64,000 nt of DNA, from assembly GCF_900215435.1 (NCBI RefSeq), contig NZ_OCMY01000001.1, forward strand, positions 4,092,001 to 4,156,000. The letters are read 5' to 3'. This DNA comes from Candidatus Pantoea floridensis (lineage in GTDB: Bacteria > Pseudomonadota > Gammaproteobacteria > Enterobacterales > Enterobacteriaceae). The translations under genes and the position numbers were made by a program. The notes below the pieces were generated by a model. That model was given only the letters and a program-made list of their open reading frames with translations, ran no database searches and was not told where the DNA came from. This document shows positions 61,315 through 64,000 of this stretch, in pieces; the stretch's first letter is position 1, and every line of letters starts with the position of its first letter.

Positions 61315-61959
61315 ATGCAATCAAGTACCGTTGCGGCTTATGTGCAGGACACGCCGAAAAAGGTACCCGGACTGTCCGATCTCCATCGGATGACAACCAT
61401 TCTGCTGGGTGAAGGTGCGACAGAAGCAGCGCATATCCTTGTTGTGGGTGCCGGTGGCGGTTTGGAGCTGCTGGCCATGGCACAGGCACAGCCCGACTGG
61501 CGGTTTACCGGCGTAGATCCGTCGCCGGCTATGCTTGATATTGCACGTCAGACAACCGCATCTTATGCCGATCGAATTGAGCTCGTGACCGGCAAAGTAG
61601 ACAACGCGCCACACATTCTTTTTGACGGCGCGACATGTTTACTCACGCTACATTTTCTTAATAGAAGCGAACGGCTGCACACACTGAGGCAGATTCGTCG
61701 CCGCATGAAGCAGGGCAGTCAAATCGTCATCGCTCACCATGCGGCACCTGACTCCAACTCGCTCCAATGGTTGACGCGTTCTACCAGCTTTGCTGCCAAC
61801 CCGGTAAATGCTGCCTCGTCAGCTAAAACGATGGCTGAGCGTCTTGTGCTTTTATCTGCATCCGAGGAAGAAGCGCTTTTGCGGGAGGCTGGTTTTCTCG
61901 AACCATCGCTTTTTTATGCCGCTTTCTCATTTCGCGGTTGGGTAGCTATAGCCGGCTAG
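61315..61959 (+). CDS. Class I SAM-dependent methyltransferase
   Basis: The product is 214 residues from ATG 61315, which begins the conserved part (STVAAYVQDTPKKVPGLSDLHRMTTILL). The SAM-binding motif is ILVVGAGGGLELLAMAQ, with the acidic ribose-binding motif FTGVDPSPAMLDIARQTT and motif IV region ATCLLTLHFLN. The frame is open back to 61162, and the ribosome site at 61315 is weak, so an upstream start with about 51 more residues is possible. The substrate is unknown; small enterobacterial proteins of this type are often near regulators or stand alone, as here. Confidence 0.82.
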   Translation: MQSSTVAAYVQDTPKKVPGLSDLHRMTTILLGEGATEAAHILVVGAGGGLELLAMAQAQPDWRFTGVDPSPAMLDIARQTTASYADRIELVTGKVDNAPHILFDGATCLLTLHFLNRSERLHTLRQIRRRMKQGSQIVIAHHAAPDSNSLQWLTRSTSFAANPVNAASSAKTMAERLVLLSASEEEALLREAGFLEPSLFYAAFSFRGWVAIAG

Positions 61960-62461
61960 TTTCTCGTGAGAGTAGCTTGACGCACTTTATTGCGCGATAA
62001 CTTTCGTCGCTACGAAACGGGCAGTGAAAGAATATGAAGCCAAATGATGGCTTAGCTTATTTAGCGGTGCAGGGCTTGTTGGCCAGCACCTGGGCGTGTG
62101 AGATAAAGATTGCGCCATTCAATTTAACATAATATACATTATGTGCACTTTAATTAAGGAGGCAAAGTAGTAATGTCCGCTTTGGAGATGCGGATATTTT
62201 GTTGGACTGATTATATTGATATGTCTGCTACGCGGTTGATAAACCGCTAACGTGAGTCCGGTGCTAGTGAATCGGTCACCATGAATGGTGACCCTACGTC
62301 GATATAGCCGCGTTTTTGTAGAGTGCGCATTCATGCGCACCTGCGTAAATGTTACTTTGAGACTGAGCACCTAAATCTTACCCATCAGGCTCATTAACTC
62401 CATAATTTCGTGGTTTATCCCTACTTTTTCCCTTAACACCTGGAATGATGGATTTAAGAAA
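61960..62461. other. Long intergenic region without a gene
   Basis: No supported ORF. From left to right it holds a near-palindrome ACATAAT-ATAC-ATTATGT (62127-62144), a hairpin GCGGTT-GATA-AACCGC (62232-62247), and the REP-like pair described separately at 62274-62340. The many structured elements and low gene density are typical of a spacer beside a mobile toxin-antitoxin locus. Confidence 0.5.
62274..62340. repeat. Compound hairpin repeat of the REP-like family
   Basis: GGTCACCAT-GA-ATGGTGACC (62274-62293) is followed by CTAC. After a 26-bp spacer comes GTAG with GTGCGCAT-TC-ATGCGCAC (62323-62340). The modules match those at 11994-12042, but the orientation is inverted (CCCTAC ... GTAG faces inward), so the element can assemble in more than one order. 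Confidence 0.65.
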
Positions 62462-62490
62462 TTTACCCGCATTGTTTTTAATTCTATAAT
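62462..62490 (+). promoter_or_regulatory. Likely promoter of the hipBA-like operon
   Basis: A perfect -10 TATAAT lies at 62485-62490, with a weak -35 (TTTACC) 17 bp upstream. It is followed by TTGGGTATTAACCGCATA, an imperfect inverted repeat that could bind the HipB-like antitoxin, as toxin-antitoxin operons usually self-regulate. Confidence 0.45.
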
Positions 62491-62529
62491 ATTGGGTATT
62501 AACCGCATATTTGGATGATAAGACACAAT

Positions 62530-62850
62530 ATGATGGATTTAACACTTAGAAAACCCAGCGAAATTGTCAAGCTACTGTGTGAGCGACTGCGTAAAGAGCG
62601 CCTGACGCAGCAGATGACGCAGGCTGATATCGCCGCGCGGGCGGGAATTGGCGTCAATACCGTTTCTAATCTCGAATCCGGACGTAACGTGGGATTTGAA
62701 AATCTGGTGCGGGTGGCGATGGTGCTGGGACGCGGTAAAGAACTGGAGGCGCTGTTTATGCCGCAGATCGACAGTCTCGACGATCTGCTGCGCTACGAAA
62801 AGAACACCGATCGTCAGCGCGTAAAAAGGAGTGCTAACGATGGTCAGTAA
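62530..62850 (+). CDS. HipB-like antitoxin, XRE-type DNA-binding protein
   Basis: The product is 106 residues from ATG 62530; 62515 and 62533 are alternative starts with similar weak sites. The XRE helix-turn-helix is clear: LLCERLRKERLTQQMTQADIAARAGIGVNTVSNLESGRNVGFENLVRVAMVLGRGKELEALF. Its stop overlaps the HipA-like start by 11 bases, and AAGGAG for that gene lies inside its end. It should bind the toxin and repress the operon. Confidence 0.87.
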   Translation: MMDLTLRKPSEIVKLLCERLRKERLTQQMTQADIAARAGIGVNTVSNLESGRNVGFENLVRVAMVLGRGKELEALFMPQIDSLDDLLRYEKNTDRQRVKRSANDGQ

Positions 62851-64000
62851 AGTCGATGTTTACTACGAAGGCTGGGGTGAACGATGGCTTTGGGGAACGC
62901 TGGTCTCTTCTACCGCGCTCACCGGTCGTCCGCTGATCATGTTTGAATACAGCGCAGAAGCAGCGCGGCGCGGGCTAGAACTCTCGTCGCTTAGCCTGCC
63001 GCTAAAAGGACCGCGGCTGCGCAGGGATTTCCCCGCGCATCAGCTTGCTCTACCCGGCCCGGTTTACGATGCGTTACCCGATGGTTGGGGCATGCTGCTG
63101 ATGGATCGCCTATTCCGCCAGCGCGGTCTGAATGCAGCGCGAATCGGACCGTTAGAACGTCTCACCTATATCGGCAGCAATGCGATGGGCGCAATGTCGT
63201 TTGTACCCTCCCAGCCTGAAGCGACTTCGCTGGCGGAAGATATTTCACTGACAAAACTGGCGGCAGAAGTTCAGGAAGTGCTGGATGGCGAAGGCGGTGA
63301 ATTCCTGCAGCGGCTGTTACAGATGGGCGGCTCACCTCAGGGAGCAAGGCCAAAAGCGCTGCTGTACCGCGATCCGCTTAGCGGTCATTTTACCACTGCC
63401 GCCGCCGCGGAAATGGATGCGTGGCTGATTAAATTCCCCGCCAGCCAGGAACATCCCGAAGTCTGCGCGATTGAAGCGGTGTATGCAGAGTGCCTGCGCG
63501 AATGCCAGATCGCAACGCCCGATACCGCCTACTTCTCTCTGCCAAATGGACAGGCGGCGTTCGCCTCTAAGCGGTTTGATCGTCACAACGGAGTGCGGAT
63601 ACCGATGCAGAGTCTTGCGGCCTTTACCGACGCAAACTATCAGATACCGGGTGCGCTGGATTACACCAGTTTCCTGCGCGCAACGCAGATCTGTACCAAT
63701 GATGTCCGCCAGAAAGCATTGGCGTTTGAGCGCGTGGTTTTCAATGTCGTGTTCAACAACCGCGACGATCACCCGAAAAACTTTGCTTACATCATGACGC
63801 AAAATGGACAATGGCAGCTGGCTCCTTTCTACGATGTGACCTGGTGCGAAGGACCCGGTGGCTATCATCAAATGGATGTGATGGGCGAAGCGTTGCAAAT
63901 TGGTCGTGAACATCTTTTCGCGTTGGCCGAGCAGGAAGCCGAGCTGAGTTCAGAACAGGCCAATAATGTTATCGCGAAGTGCTGTGACGTGGCGGCTCGC
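62840..64000 (+). CDS. HipA-like serine/threonine kinase toxin, C-terminus cut by window edge
   Basis: The 387 visible residues start MVSKVDVYYEGWGERWLWG, with AAGGAG upstream, and keep an open frame to the window end. HipA features are the N-terminal lobe (LALPGPVYDALPDGWGMLLMDRLFRQRGL), the Gly-rich substrate/ATP loop MGGSPQGARPKAL (about residue 162), the KFP strand Lys, the catalytic NNRDDHPKN (about residue 303) and the metal motif PFYDVTWCEG. HipA of E. coli phosphorylates glutamyl-tRNA synthetase and causes persistence. Family length is about 410-440, so only the end is missing. Confidence 0.88.
   Translation, partial: MVSKVDVYYEGWGERWLWGTLVSSTALTGRPLIMFEYSAEAARRGLELSSLSLPLKGPRLRRDFPAHQLALPGPVYDALPDGWGMLLMDRLFRQRGLNAARIGPLERLTYIGSNAMGAMSFVPSQPEATSLAEDISLTKLAAEVQEVLDGEGGEFLQRLLQMGGSPQGARPKALLYRDPLSGHFTTAAAAEMDAWLIKFPASQEHPEVCAIEAVYAECLRECQIATPDTAYFSLPNGQAAFASKRFDRHNGVRIPMQSLAAFTDANYQIPGALDYTSFLRATQICTNDVRQKALAFERVVFNVVFNNRDDHPKNFAYIMTQNGQWQLAPFYDVTWCEGPGGYHQMDVMGEALQIGREHLFALAEQEAELSSEQANNVIAKCCDVAAR

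Noticed and set aside
1..64000. Search for tRNA, rRNA, CRISPR arrays, transposases and phage genes
   Set aside because: No cloverleaf, regularly spaced direct repeats, transposase motifs or integrase motifs were recognised by eye on either strand.

Overview
The window looks like chromosome of an enterobacterium of the Pantoea/Erwinia type. This is inferred from near-E. coli versions of LplA, RluF, CurA and a NemR-like regulator, dense tightly overlapping operons of moderately high GC, and a scattered family of short intergenic hairpins. No rRNA, tRNA, CRISPR array, insertion sequence or phage gene was recognised. Both ends cut genes: an enolase-superfamily dehydratase on the left and a HipA-like kinase on the right.

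Layout. 1-2.7 kb: RspA-like dehydratase divergent from a PTS EIIBC permease. 2.7-5.3 kb: lplA, then a DJ-1/Hsp31-like protein and a NemR-like TetR repressor with three identical operator-like sites. 5.4-13.1 kb: a four-carbon ketose (tetrulose) catabolic locus with an RpiB-like isomerase, MFS carrier, DhaKL-type kinase, TIM-like isomerase, EryC-like TIM barrel, a 6PGDH-like NAD enzyme and a SorC regulator; its products would drain into erythrose-4-phosphate. 13.1-13.7 kb: an NTF2-like protein.

13.7-41.7 kb is the most striking part: three peptide-type (Dpp/Opp family) ABC importers mixed with enzymes typical of organosulfur use. These are a rhodanese, an ornithine-cyclodeaminase family protein, a D-cysteine-desulfhydrase-like PLP enzyme, an M20 hydrolase with altered metal ligands, two NtaA/SnaA-type flavin monooxygenases, an SsuD-like monooxygenase, a DszC/SfnB-like flavoprotein and an Eis-like N-acetyltransferase. 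The combination of acetyltransferase, C-S cleaving monooxygenase and deacylase resembles the S-modified-cysteine salvage pathways of Bacillus, built here from different families. One substrate-binding protein gene carries a frameshift in a C tract.

41.7-46.8 kb: an Ugp-like carbohydrate/phosphodiester importer with a possible Pho box, ending in an ADPRM-like (CDP-alcohol/ADP-ribose) metallophosphatase. 46.9-48.6 kb: rluF and a MerR-like gene. 48.9-53.4 kb: a ribose-type ABC importer with two different permeases. 53.4-57.8 kb: an SfnB-like flavoprotein, curA, a periplasmic lactonase-fold protein and a cupin. 57.9-59.4 kb: an NCS1 transporter broken by a frameshift in a C/G tract, with a perfect 20-bp palindrome upstream. 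59.6-62 kb: small conserved genes and a methyltransferase. 62.5-64 kb: a HipB/HipA-like toxin-antitoxin pair, cut by the window end.
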